From assembly GCA_040768665.1 (NCBI GenBank), contig JAXGMN010000008.1, forward strand, positions 1 to 64,000: DNA of 64,000 nt, written 5' to 3'. The notes beneath the pieces are model-generated. The model saw only the letters and a list, made by a program, of their open reading frames with translations. It had not been told where the DNA came from and made no database searches. Position 1 is the first letter of the stretch. Each line of letters opens with the position of its first letter. Both the position numbers and the translations under genes were made by a program. Below, piece after piece: positions 34,285 to 42,343 of the stretch. This DNA is from JABWBD01 sp040768665 (GTDB lineage: Bacteria > Planctomycetota > Planctomycetia > Pirellulales > Thermoguttaceae).

Positions 34285-36165
34285 GTGCCAAGGATTCGCA
34301 AACAAGTTTTGGGCAGTTTCGTCGGGGGCGTGTTGGTCGCCATCGTGGTCAATTTGAGCCATGCGGCCTCTCCCAGCGAGACCCTGTTGCCTGAAACTAC
34401 CGTCGCCTTCGTCTCCGTAACCAACGTGCAAAAACTTGTCGATCAGTTCAACAGCACTCAGATCGGTCAACTCATGCAGGACCCCGTCATGGAGCCCTTC
34501 GTCAAAGATCTCCATCGGCAACTCGACGAGCGGTGGACGGGGATCTTCGACAAGATCGGCCTTACGATCGACGACGTCCGCGGAGTCGCCAGCGGCGAAG
34601 CTGCCGTCGGCTTGCTTGAGCCGGGCGATGGACAGGCCCCGCTTGTTGTGCTCGTGGATGTAACCGACAATGTCGACGGGGCAAAGTGGGTTCTCGAAAA
34701 GGTCTCTGCCAATCTGACTCGCGAGGGCGCGAAGAAGTCGCAGGTCGAGGCCGCCGGGGCCCAGGTGAGCGTGTTCGACCTTCCCGAGGACGACCAGGGA
34801 CCGCTGCTCAAGAGAGCCGTCTATCTGCTCAAAGATGAACTGCTGATCGCCTCCGACAGCGTTGAGGTCGTCAAAGGAATTCTCGCGCGGCTCGGCGGGG
34901 AGAAGACCGCCGTGCTTGCCGACGTAAAGCCGTTTCAGCAGGTCACTCAGCGGCTCCGCAAAGACGTCGGCGAAGGCGTGCCTCAGCTCCGGTGGTATCT
35001 TCAGCCACTGGGATACTTCAAGGCGATTCGCTCGTTGGAAGACCAGCGGGAGCAACGCAGCGACAAGACTTTCCTCGAAACCTTCGAGGAACAGGGGTTC
35101 GACGCTATCCAGGGCGCCGGCGGGCAGATCGATTTCGCAGTTGACGATTACCAGATCATTCATCGCTCGGTGGTTTACGCGCCCAAGCCCCATGAGAAGG
35201 CGATGAAAATGCTGAATTTCCTCAATGGCGAGGAGTTCACGCCCCAACCCTGGGTTCCACGCGACGTTGCTTCCTACACAACCGCGCATGCCGACCTGCT
35301 CGCGGCCTTCGACAACTTCGGGCCGCTGTTCGACGCCCTGTTCGGCGAAGGTGAAACCGGCGTGTGGCTGGACGTCCTGGACAGTCTCAAAGAAGATCCC
35401 CACGGCCCGCAGATCGATCTCCGCGAGGAACTGGTCCGCAAACTGGACAACCGCGTGAGCCTGGTCACTGCCTACCAATTGCCTGTCACGACGAGCAGCG
35501 AACGAATACTCATCGCGATTAAGGCCGCCAACGAGAAGGAAGTCACAGAGTCCGTCCGCAAAACGCTCGAGGACGACAAGGAAATTCGCAAACGCCAGTT
35601 CGAGCAGTACGTAATCTGGGAGGTGATCCCGCCGACCAAGGCAAAGGTGCCCGCAGTCTCGCTCGATTTCCCCGGCATGTCCGGGGAGCGCAGGCGAAGC
35701 ACCGAGACCGAGGAGCAGCGGCTTTTCCCGAATGCCGCCGTGACCGTAGCCTTCGGCCAACTGCTGGTCGCCTCGCATTACGATTTCCTCACCGAAATCC
35801 TGAAACAGACGGATGAGCGCCTCAGTCTTGCGCGGACGATCGACTATCAGCAAGTTGCGTCCGCGCTGGAAAAGCTGGGCGCCGACAAGAGCGCCGGCAG
35901 ACGCTTCTCGCGAATGGACGAAGTGATGCGGCCGACCTACGAGTTGATCCGCCAAGGCAAGATGCCGCAGTCGGAGAGCATGCTCGGCCGCATACTCAAT
36001 AGCCTGTTCGGAGCAGATAAGGCCGGCAAGCTCCGAGAACCGGAGATCGAGGGGAGCAAGATGCCGGACTACGAAGTGGTTCGCCGCTACCTCGGTCCCT
36101 CGGGCTTATTCGCGACAGCCGAGGAGGATGGCTGGTTCATCAAGGGCATGATGCTGGGCAAGTAA
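34285..36165 (+). CDS. Large exported protein of unknown function
   Basis: 626 residues. The GTG start has AAGGAG eight bases upstream; it yields a signal peptide (VLGSFVGGVLVAIVVNLSHA). The mature protein starts SETLLPETTVAFVSVTNVQKLVDQF, a pattern of DUF3352-like planctomycete proteins with repeated alpha/beta lobes (PLLKRAVYLLKDELLIASDS, RRSTETEEQRLFPNAAVTVAFG). There are no catalytic motifs that I recognise. The gntP-like gene follows 31 bases later. Confidence 0.78.
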   Translation: MPRIRKQVLGSFVGGVLVAIVVNLSHAASPSETLLPETTVAFVSVTNVQKLVDQFNSTQIGQLMQDPVMEPFVKDLHRQLDERWTGIFDKIGLTIDDVRGVASGEAAVGLLEPGDGQAPLVVLVDVTDNVDGAKWVLEKVSANLTREGAKKSQVEAAGAQVSVFDLPEDDQGPLLKRAVYLLKDELLIASDSVEVVKGILARLGGEKTAVLADVKPFQQVTQRLRKDVGEGVPQLRWYLQPLGYFKAIRSLEDQREQRSDKTFLETFEEQGFDAIQGAGGQIDFAVDDYQIIHRSVVYAPKPHEKAMKMLNFLNGEEFTPQPWVPRDVASYTTAHADLLAAFDNFGPLFDALFGEGETGVWLDVLDSLKEDPHGPQIDLREELVRKLDNRVSLVTAYQLPVTTSSERILIAIKAANEKEVTESVRKTLEDDKEIRKRQFEQYVIWEVIPPTKAKVPAVSLDFPGMSGERRRSTETEEQRLFPNAAVTVAFGQLLVASHYDFLTEILKQTDERLSLARTIDYQQVASALEKLGADKSAGRRFSRMDEVMRPTYELIRQGKMPQSESMLGRILNSLFGADKAGKLREPEIEGSKMPDYEVVRRYLGPSGLFATAEEDGWFIKGMMLGK

Positions 36166-36196
36166 CCGCTCCTTCCAAATATGGAAACGCTCTGCC

Positions 36197-37600
36197 ATGC
36201 TCCTCCCGATCCCCCCCCTGGCGATTCTCGGCATCGGCATCCTCACGGTGATCGGAATGATCCTCGTGCTGCGGGTCAACGCTTTTATCGCGCTGATCAC
36301 CGCCGCGCTGCTGGTCAGCTTTCTTTCGCCGGTGAAAGCACCCGACGCAGGCGAGGCGGCCCTCAACCAGGTGGAACGGGTGGCTGCCGCCTTTGGCGAC
36401 GTGGCGGGGAAAATCGGCATCGTGATCGCCCTGGCGGCGATCATCGGCAAATGCATGATGGACAGCGGCGCGGCCGACCGCATCGTAAGGGCTTGTCTGG
36501 GCCTCCTCGGGGAGAAACGCGCACCGGCCGCGCTTTTGATGAGTGGGTACATCCTGGGTGTGCCGGTGTTTTTCGACACCGTCTTCTACCTGCTGGTGCC
36601 GCTGGCCCGTTCGCTGTGGAAGCGGACCCACCGCAACTACATCCTGTACATTCTGGCGATCGCCGCCGGCGGCGTGATCACCCACACCCTCGTCCCGCCC
36701 ACGCCGGGGCCGCTCTTGATGGCGGAGATCCTCAAGATCGACCTCGGCACGATGATCGTGGTCGGCGGCCTCATCGGTATTCCGACGGCCGTGGTCGCGC
36801 TGATCGCCGCCCGGGTAATCAATCGATGGCTTGATATCCCCATGCGCCCGCTGCCGGGCGAGATGGCGACGGCGCCGCTGGAGGATGCCGAGTTGCCTCC
36901 GCTGTTCGTAGCCGCGCTGCCGATTCTCCTGCCCGTCCTTCTTATCTCGGGCAACACGGTCGCGCAGACGATGGCCGAGTCTTACCCTGCCGAGGGCTGG
37001 TCGACGCTCGCGAAAATCGCGGCTTTGTTCGGCAACGCCAATTTCGCCCTGCTGCTCTCCGCGGCCATCGCCATGGCCACCTTGGTCCGTCAGCGCGCCT
37101 TGAGCCTGGGCCAACTCGCGCAGGCCACCGAAGACGCGCTGATGAGCGGCGGCATCATCATCCTGATTACTGCCGGCGGCGGCGCGTTCGGCGCCATGTT
37201 GCGCACCGCGGGGGTCGGCGACGCGATCGAGCAATTGGCAGGACAGGGTGGGCAGGCGACCGGACTGCTGTTGCTGGCCATCGGATTTGTCGTCGCCAGC
37301 GTCATGAAGGTCGCCCAAGGATCGGGCACCGTCTCGATGATCACCACGGCCGGTATGCTGGCCGCCATGAATCCGACGCCCGAGATCCTCGGATTCCATC
37401 CCGTGTACCTGGCTTCCGCGATCGGCTCCGGCTCCGTCGTCGGATCCTGGATGAACGACAGCGGCTTCTGGGTGGTAGCACGCATGAGCGGCCTGACCGA
37501 GGTGGAAACGCTCAAATCGTGGACCGTGCTTCTTGTCCTGCTGGGATTCGCCGGCTTCGGGCTGAGTATGCTCCTGGCATGGGCCCTGCCACTGGTTTAG
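36197..37600 (+). CDS. GntP-family gluconate:H+ symporter-like permease
   Basis: 467 residues with 12-14 hydrophobic segments. Family signatures include GYILGVPVFFDTVFYLLVPL, HTLVPPTPGPLLMAEIL and KVAQGSGTVSMITTAGM. GntP proteins import gluconate or other sugar acids with protons, which suits a bacterium that breaks down uronate-containing glycans. No kinase or dehydratase neighbours were found to specify the substrate. Confidence 0.93.
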   Translation: MLLPIPPLAILGIGILTVIGMILVLRVNAFIALITAALLVSFLSPVKAPDAGEAALNQVERVAAAFGDVAGKIGIVIALAAIIGKCMMDSGAADRIVRACLGLLGEKRAPAALLMSGYILGVPVFFDTVFYLLVPLARSLWKRTHRNYILYILAIAAGGVITHTLVPPTPGPLLMAEILKIDLGTMIVVGGLIGIPTAVVALIAARVINRWLDIPMRPLPGEMATAPLEDAELPPLFVAALPILLPVLLISGNTVAQTMAESYPAEGWSTLAKIAALFGNANFALLLSAAIAMATLVRQRALSLGQLAQATEDALMSGGIIILITAGGGAFGAMLRTAGVGDAIEQLAGQGGQATGLLLLAIGFVVASVMKVAQGSGTVSMITTAGMLAAMNPTPEILGFHPVYLASAIGSGSVVGSWMNDSGFWVVARMSGLTEVETLKSWTVLLVLLGFAGFGLSMLLAWALPLV

Positions 37601-37730
37601 ACCCGATTTGCGGTCCGATGAACCTTTTCGAACATGCCGCGCGCAGGGAGCATGCAGCGTGGTGCCGGAGAGGAGAGCAGATGGCGGGGCCGTTTTTGTC
37701 ACGGGCGAAGAAGGCACGGCGGGAGGCGCC

Positions 37731-37788
37731 GCGCGTGGTGCCCAAGTTGGCGATTTCTCAGAACGGAGGCACCCTGGGCACCACGCGC
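37731..37788. repeat. Stem-loop repeat, copy 1
   Basis: GCGCGTGGTGCCCA and TGGGCACCACGCGC form a perfect 14-bp stem. The loop contains CGATTTCTCAGAACGGAGG, shared with the next stem-loop. Confidence 0.8.
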
Positions 37789-37846
37789 TTCCGGGTGGCA
37801 AAGGGACCAGGTATGCAGGGCACGCGAGTTTGCCGGTGAGTTGCGT

Positions 37847-37899
37847 GTGTGGCCACCAAAGCTTCGATTTCTCAAATGGAGGGTGTTTGGTGGCCACGC
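37847..37899. repeat. Stem-loop repeat, copy 2
   Basis: GTGTGGCCACCAAA pairs with TTTGGTGGCCACGC. The loop contains CGATTTCTCAAATGGAGG. Its stem differs in sequence from copy 1 while the loop is conserved, as expected for a structured element. Confidence 0.78.
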
Positions 37900-38287
37900 T
37901 TTGGCAGGTGGCAAGGCCGCCGAGTAGGCGACGGGCGGTGGCGTTGCGCCGCGCGGCTTGAGGCTGGGAACCACGGGGGAATTGCCGGCGGTGGGCGACC
38001 AGAGAACTCATCGCTCACGGGCGGAAGAAGGGCTGCGAAAGCAGAGCTGTGGGCAAAGAGACCGCCCAGTCCCGGCCGTTGGTCAGCGGAGGGGAGTCGG
38101 CGGGCAGAGCGGAGCCGGTTACCAAGTTGTCAAAGAGCTCCGGAGCGGCGAGGCGCAAGGTCGGCTGGCGCTGGTCCGTGGGGGCATGTGTTCACATGTC
38201 CATTCACCTGCATCATTGTGGTCGATGCGGCGCGCTAGGTCAAGCATTTTCTTGAAACAAGAGCGGTAAGTGGAGGCGGGGATTGGA

Positions 38288-38510
38288 GTTATTACTCAAA
38301 CTGAAACGCCACCACCGACCCCGGGTCGGTGGGGCGATGTTTGGCAACTACAAACGGCGATCCAGCCGTTTTGTGAGCGCTCGCCGCTCGGCCCTACAGG
38401 CCGAGCGGCGGAAGCGAAATCACAAAACGAGGGTTCTTGGCGTTTGTAGTTGCCAAACATCGCCCCACCGGGATAAACCGCGGTGGTGGCGTTTACAGTT
38501 TGAGTTATTG
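38288..38510. repeat. Long (223-bp) palindrome
   Basis: Outer arms begin and end around ACTCAAACTG / CAGTTTGAGT. Inside, two perfect 29-bp arms (38328-38356 and 38441-38469, starting GGTGGGGCGATGTTTGG) are mirrored. The centre has GCCGCTCGGCC / GGCCGAGCGGC. It could form a cruciform or a long RNA hairpin. Confidence 0.85.
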
Positions 38511-38853
38511 CGCCGTCGGACGGCTCATCTTTGCATGGTTTGCGTTTGAGCGGCCGACAGGTTTTCCCCATTCGAGAATCGCCGTGGGGCGGCTTGGACG
38601 CCCCGTAACCGCTCCATGTACAGGCATTTACTGGAATGGGAGGCTGCGCCGGATTGATTCTATGGGTACGCATGTTCTCGTAGCGGGCAGGTGGTGTATA
38701 AGGCGGAGAAGGAGGCTTGCCGGCCTTTGGCCGAATCCGGACGACGAGGGCCTGGCACGGGGGCTGAAGCGGAACTTCCAGATTCTCTCTGCTGGATTTC
38801 TTGGCGGAGTTCACGCATCCGTGAAAACTGACGCAATCCCCGAAAGGAAACCG

Positions 38854-39285
38854 ATGAAAGTCGCGGCGATCCAAACCGCCAAAGGCAACATCCGCCTCGA
38901 ACTGTTCGACGATAAGACGCCCAAGACGGTCACCAACTTCGAGAAGCTTGCCGGCGAGGGCTTCTACGACGGGCTGAAGTTCCACCGCGTCATCGCCAAC
39001 TTCATGATCCAGGCCGGCTGCCCGCGCGGCGACGGCACCGGCGGCCCCGGCTACGAGTTCGAGGACGAGTTCCACCCGAAATTGAAACACGACCGCGCGG
39101 GCGTGCTCTCGATGGCCAACGCCGGCCCGAACACCAACGGCTCCCAGTTCTTCATCACCCACGTCCCCACACCGTGGCTCGACGGCAAGCACTCCGTCTT
39201 CGGCCGCGTGATCGAGGGCCAGGACGTAGTCAATTCGATCAAGGCGGGCGACGTGATGACGAAAGTCACCGTCAGCGAGGAATAG
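38854..39285 (+). CDS. Peptidyl-prolyl cis-trans isomerase, cyclophilin type
   Basis: 143 residues. This is a compact bacterial cyclophilin: IRLELFDDKTPKTVTNFEKL, FHRVIANFMIQAGCPRGDGT with the active-site Arg/Phe/Met/Gln, SMANAGPNTNGSQFFIT and WLDGKHSVFGRVIEG. No signal peptide, so cytoplasmic. GAAAGGAAACCG precedes the ATG at 38854; the longer open frame upstream runs through the palindrome. It ends against the convergent E1-like gene. Confidence 0.95.
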   Translation: MKVAAIQTAKGNIRLELFDDKTPKTVTNFEKLAGEGFYDGLKFHRVIANFMIQAGCPRGDGTGGPGYEFEDEFHPKLKHDRAGVLSMANAGPNTNGSQFFITHVPTPWLDGKHSVFGRVIEGQDVVNSIKAGDVMTKVTVSEE

Positions 39286-39287
39286 CT

Positions 39288-40123
39288 TCAACTCCGCTGC
39301 GGGCCGGAAATCCAATGCGGCTGGCTGACGGCTTCGATCACGTCCAGCGCAATTTCGTCGTACATGCGTTCTCCGGGCGGCGGCATGAGCAGACGCACAA
39401 GGGCATTGCACATCGCAGAGGCCGCCGCCAGGTTTGTGAAGATCAATTGCGGCACTCCGGCCGCGACCAGCTCGTCGCAACCGAGTTCGTCGGGGCGATG
39501 ATCTTCCGGATGGGCGATCTCGGGATGGTAGCGGTCCAGGGGCGCGGTCAGGTCGGTCCCATCCGCGCGGATATGGACCTGCACGTTGGCATAGCTGCCC
39601 CGCTGACCTTCTCCACGCCGTCGTTGCCGCCGGAGATCAACACGATGTTTTGGAGCTTGCCTCCGCAGCAATGATCGCTCACGAGGCTGCGCGTGGCGTG
39701 GTTGTCGCAGCAGAGGAGCACCAGATCGCCTTCCTGGACAACCTGCTCGATATTCGCATCGGTCACGTATTCGGCGGCGCAGCGGAGATTGAGCCCCAGG
39801 CTGTCGTTCCGCTCGAGAAACTCCCCGGCGACCGCTTCCGCCTTGTTGATGAAATCCGGGATATCCATACGGTAGCTGTTGCCCGGCTCGAAGACGTCGC
39901 CGTCGCAGAGGAGAGCTGTTATCTCATGGCCCGGCGGCAGGACCTGGCGAAGACCGGCCAGAAACGTGAGAACGGCACGGGCCACGAACAGCCCGATTCC
40001 TCCCAGCCCGATGATCACCACGCGGCCTCGCGTGAGGATCGTCGTATCCATTTGCCGCCGGATGATCGCGGGGGCCGTTTCGGCTGCCGTCGACTGCGGA
40101 TGGTCGGTTGCGGTCGTGTTCAT
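39288..40123 (-). pseudogene. ThiF/E1-like adenylyltransferase (second E1 of the ubiquitin-like locus), frame broken
   Basis: About 278 residues if repaired. The N-terminal frame has the Rossmann loop VVIIGLGGIGLFVARAV, LLCDGDVFEPGNSYRMDIPD with the conserved D/N/R set of ThiF/MoeB/E1 enzymes, FINKAEAV, and LLCCDNHATRSLVSDHC with the later Asp. The C-terminal frame continues GSYANVQVHIRADGTDLTAP... to the stop at 39288. The two frames join at the C4 run at 39598-39601 (G4 on the coding strand), where one more base restores the protein. It would adenylate the C-terminal glycine of a ubiquitin-like partner. Its ATG overlaps the end of the JAB gene (ATGA). Confidence 0.82.
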
Positions 40124-40823
40124 ACGAAGTCATCTCCGTTGTCTGAGTATCGGTTCGGGCTGCGGTATTGCCGGCCGTTGTCGTCGTGCAAATCCCAATT
40201 GCGTCTGGGAGTCGACCACGAGTAGGGAACGTACCGCCGGACTTGGATTTGCAGGAGCCAACTCCGCGCGCGTGCGACAAGGGGAGGCAATCGGGATCCT
40301 CGAAAATCACGTTCGGCGCGACGTGGAACCTCCGGCCATCGACGACAAAGTCGATGTGGTAGCGAGGTTCCTTATCGACGTCGGCGGCTATGATGTGCAG
40401 CCCATCCCGGTCGTCGTTAAGGTCGGTCATACTCGGCGCGACCGAACCGTTGTGCGAATGGGCATCGCCGAAATGGAGATAACCATCCGGGAGGACCGCC
40501 GGGTTATCGAACCGGATGTGGTCGGAAGTCCACCAGCGGCCGTAGCTCCAGTGCATTTCGATGGTCTGGCGAGGGCAGTGCCAGTGAAATCGGCTTCGCT
40601 CGGGATCGTAAAGCAGCACGAGAGCAGCCTCCCCGTTGTGCAGCGCGTGGGCATGCTGGAAGAACGATAGCATCGCCCGGTGCATGGCCCGGTTCAGCTT
40701 GCCGCAGTGCAACCGGCAGTATTGATAATGGTCGGCCAACTCGAGGCCGGCGCCCTCCACCCGGGCCGAAGAGGTGAAGATCTGCGTGCGCCGTTCGCGG
40801 TACACGCCGCCGGCCGCAACCAC
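40120..40823 (-). pseudogene. JAB/JAMM metalloprotease-like protein (second copy), frame broken
   Basis: About 235 residues if repaired. The JAMM core is LHFGDAHSHNGSVAPSMTD (HxH then SxxD). Its start is unclear: homologous-looking residues (VEDRELPPLDEGQTRLVV) extend upstream of the GTG at 40823 to about 40860 but meet a stop. Near the end the frame changes at the G4 run 40281-40284 (C4 on the coding strand): adding one base gives RYVPYSWSTPRRNWDLHDD and a TGA that overlaps the E1 start as ATGA, the expected operon spacing. Predicted to remove or process a ubiquitin-like tag. The unrepaired frame instead runs on into the E1 gene. Confidence 0.72.
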
Positions 40824-40839
40824 CAGGCGGGTCTGCCCC

Positions 40840-41760
40840 TCATCGAGCGGCGGCAGCTCGCGGTCCTCGACTCACATGGATGGGTATTTGCACGGCATGG
40901 TCCTCGGAGAGTTTGCCCCACGGGTCAGGTCGGGCTTTCGTTTTCGCCGCCGGCTTCGCGGCGCGCATCAACGGATTGGCCAGTTCGGTGGCGGCTTCCG
41001 GCACGTGTGCAGCGATGCTGTTGGCCGAGAGCTCCAGGTCGATCAGCTTTCGCACGTCCATTTCCACCGGTCGCCAGGAGATCGAAAGAATAAAACGTGG
41101 ATCGTGGATCGATTCCGCCTCCCAGCGTTCCACGTCGGTCACCCGCGGGTCGACTCCGTCCGACCCTGCCTTGCCGAAGGCCGACTGCCCTTCGTGAAAT
41201 TCACTGCTGCGATTGAAGTGGCCGCCCCACAGATGATTGACGACGGCGCTGAGTGCGCCGGCCCGCCCGGCGCATGGTCTCGGTGGCCAGATATTGTGTA
41301 CAAAACCATGCTATACAGCCGTGCGCATTCGGGCTGACGTTCAAGAGGTTCGACCAGTAGAGTGCCCCGCCGGGGCGTCGATCCGGCTGAGCGGATCGTT
41401 CCGGTAGAAGACCTCGACGCGCGGCACGACGCGCCCGCGGCGGAAGGGGATCTTGAGGATCACGTACGGCGTGGCCAGACGCCGCTCGGTCGCCGTCGCT
41501 TCGGGGCCGTAGGGGGCCGGACTGTCCTTGCTCAACCAGAGCATGCGGCGGAGTTCGGGCTTGAGTTCGACAATATAGATCTCCGTGCTGCCGCAGGGGA
41601 CGATCCACTTGACGTTGTCGGGAATCGGTTCTTGGGTCAGCCCGCAGACACTGAAACGATTGATCTGCCGGACCCAGGCTCCAACATCCGCCTCGCAGCC
41701 TGCCCCGTCGCCGTTGGTCAAGCGAGCGGTGCGGCCTTCGATGATGATTTGTTCGGGCAT
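40840..41760 (-). pseudogene. E2/UBC-superfamily protein resembling Prok-E2_D (PRTRC-B-like), frame broken twice
   Basis: About 306 residues when repaired. It begins MPEQIIIEGRTARLTNGDGA at 41760 and continues YVILKIPFRRGRVVPRVEVFY. After the run at 41366-41369 the frame resumes as ALYWSNLLNVSPNAHGCIAW, and after a second indel near 41262 as GALSAVVNHLWGGHFNRSSE to SWRPVEMDVRKLIDLELSAN. The order (beta-rich N-terminus, P-LYW-NLLNVS, Cys, then helix with WGG-FNRSSE) is like PRTRC system protein B / Prok-E2_D families described beside E1, JAB and UBL genes. One missing G and one extra G explain both breaks. Possible catalytic residues are Cys in GCIAWFC. Confidence 0.68.
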
Positions 41761-41813
41761 GATTGCTGTCCTATCAGGATGAGGTTGGGAGACCGAAAGG
41801 GGATCGGCGGCCG

Positions 41814-41907
41814 AAAGGGTCGGGAGTCTTTTGCGCGTCGGCCGTACCGCGGGTGGGAACCGCAAGAGTGGTCTGTGGCCGACGCGAAAAAAGACGCCCG
41901 ACCCCTT
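41814..41907. repeat. Palindromic repeat inside the ubiquitin-like operon
   Basis: AAAGGGTCGGGAGTCTTTTG...GCGTCGGCC is mirrored by GGCCGACGCGAAAAAAGACG...CCCGACCCCTT. It separates the second UBL gene from the E2_D-like gene and may attenuate transcription into the distal module. Confidence 0.75.
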
Positions 41908-41912
41908 CGTGT

Positions 41913-42224
41913 TTACCCCTTGATTGCGCTGGGCTTGACAAATGCGATCATGGTCACGTTTTCCGAAATGATTTCGTCTTCCCCGACGGCGCGTCCATTG
42001 ATGACGGCCACCGCGCTAGCATCGATGTTCATCAGCGACGCCAGAACGGCGCGTGCCTCGCGGACCCGTAGTCCGCCGATCGGGAAACGGCCCCGGTGAA
42101 TACCGGAAGTCACGACGATATTGCGGCTGTCGACCGCCGTCGACGAGTCGGAAGATCCGCCGCCGAAGTGAACGGAAGGTTCGAGTTCGGACGCGGGATT
42201 GGGCGTGCGTAGTTCGAGAGTCAT
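41913..42224 (-). CDS. Ubiquitin-like (ThiS/MoaD-type beta-grasp) protein
   Basis: 103 residues. The first 33 residues are Ser/Gly-rich and disordered. Then comes a compact beta-grasp: NIVVTSGIHRGRFPIGGLRV, a helix REARAVLASLMNIDA, VAVINGRAVGEDEIISENVT and the C-terminal strand MIAFVKPSAIKG. The VNGR-V-ED and terminal KG are typical of ThiS-like and Prok_Ub tags, which are adenylated on the terminal Gly by ThiF-type E1s. AAGGAG precedes the ATG. It directly precedes the E2_D/JAB/E1 module, its likely partners. Confidence 0.8.
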   Translation of the reverse strand: MTLELRTPNPASELEPSVHFGGGSSDSSTAVDSRNIVVTSGIHRGRFPIGGLRVREARAVLASLMNIDASAVAVINGRAVGEDEIISENVTMIAFVKPSAIKG

Positions 42225-42310
42225 GAGTGTGCTCCTTTTGTGAAGAGGCTGAAGAGGTTGTGTTGTTGAAATCGAGATCGGAACGTGGGTGCCGGCTTCC
42301 CTCACCCCGG

Positions 42311-42337
42311 CCCTTCTCCCGCGAAGGGGAGAAGGGA
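42311..42337 (-). terminator. Stem-loop between the AAA+ and second UBL genes
   Basis: CCCTTCTCCC and GGGAGAAGGG form a strong stem with a short loop. There is no U-tract. It may act as an attenuator or a processing site. Confidence 0.5.
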
Positions 42338-42343
42338 GAGTGG

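Larger units (their letters stand above)
37601..38853. other. 1.25-kb gene-free region with structured repeats
   Basis: No supportable coding sequence. The first 700 bases are purine-rich on the plus strand and carry two related stem-loops (37731-37788, 37847-37899); a large palindrome lies at 38288-38510. I could not match the rest to a known RNA (not tmRNA, RNase P or SRP as far as I can judge). Confidence 0.5.

Noticed and set aside
37601..38287. RNase P, tmRNA or group II intron RNA in the purine-rich spacer
   Set aside because: I looked for their conserved cores and found none that I could align; only the two stem-loops are supported.
39598..41369. Programmed ribosomal frameshifting as explanation for the indels
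   Set aside because: The runs are only four G/C long, and the sites lack an obvious slippery heptamer plus pseudoknot. Several independent sites in adjacent genes make this unlikely.
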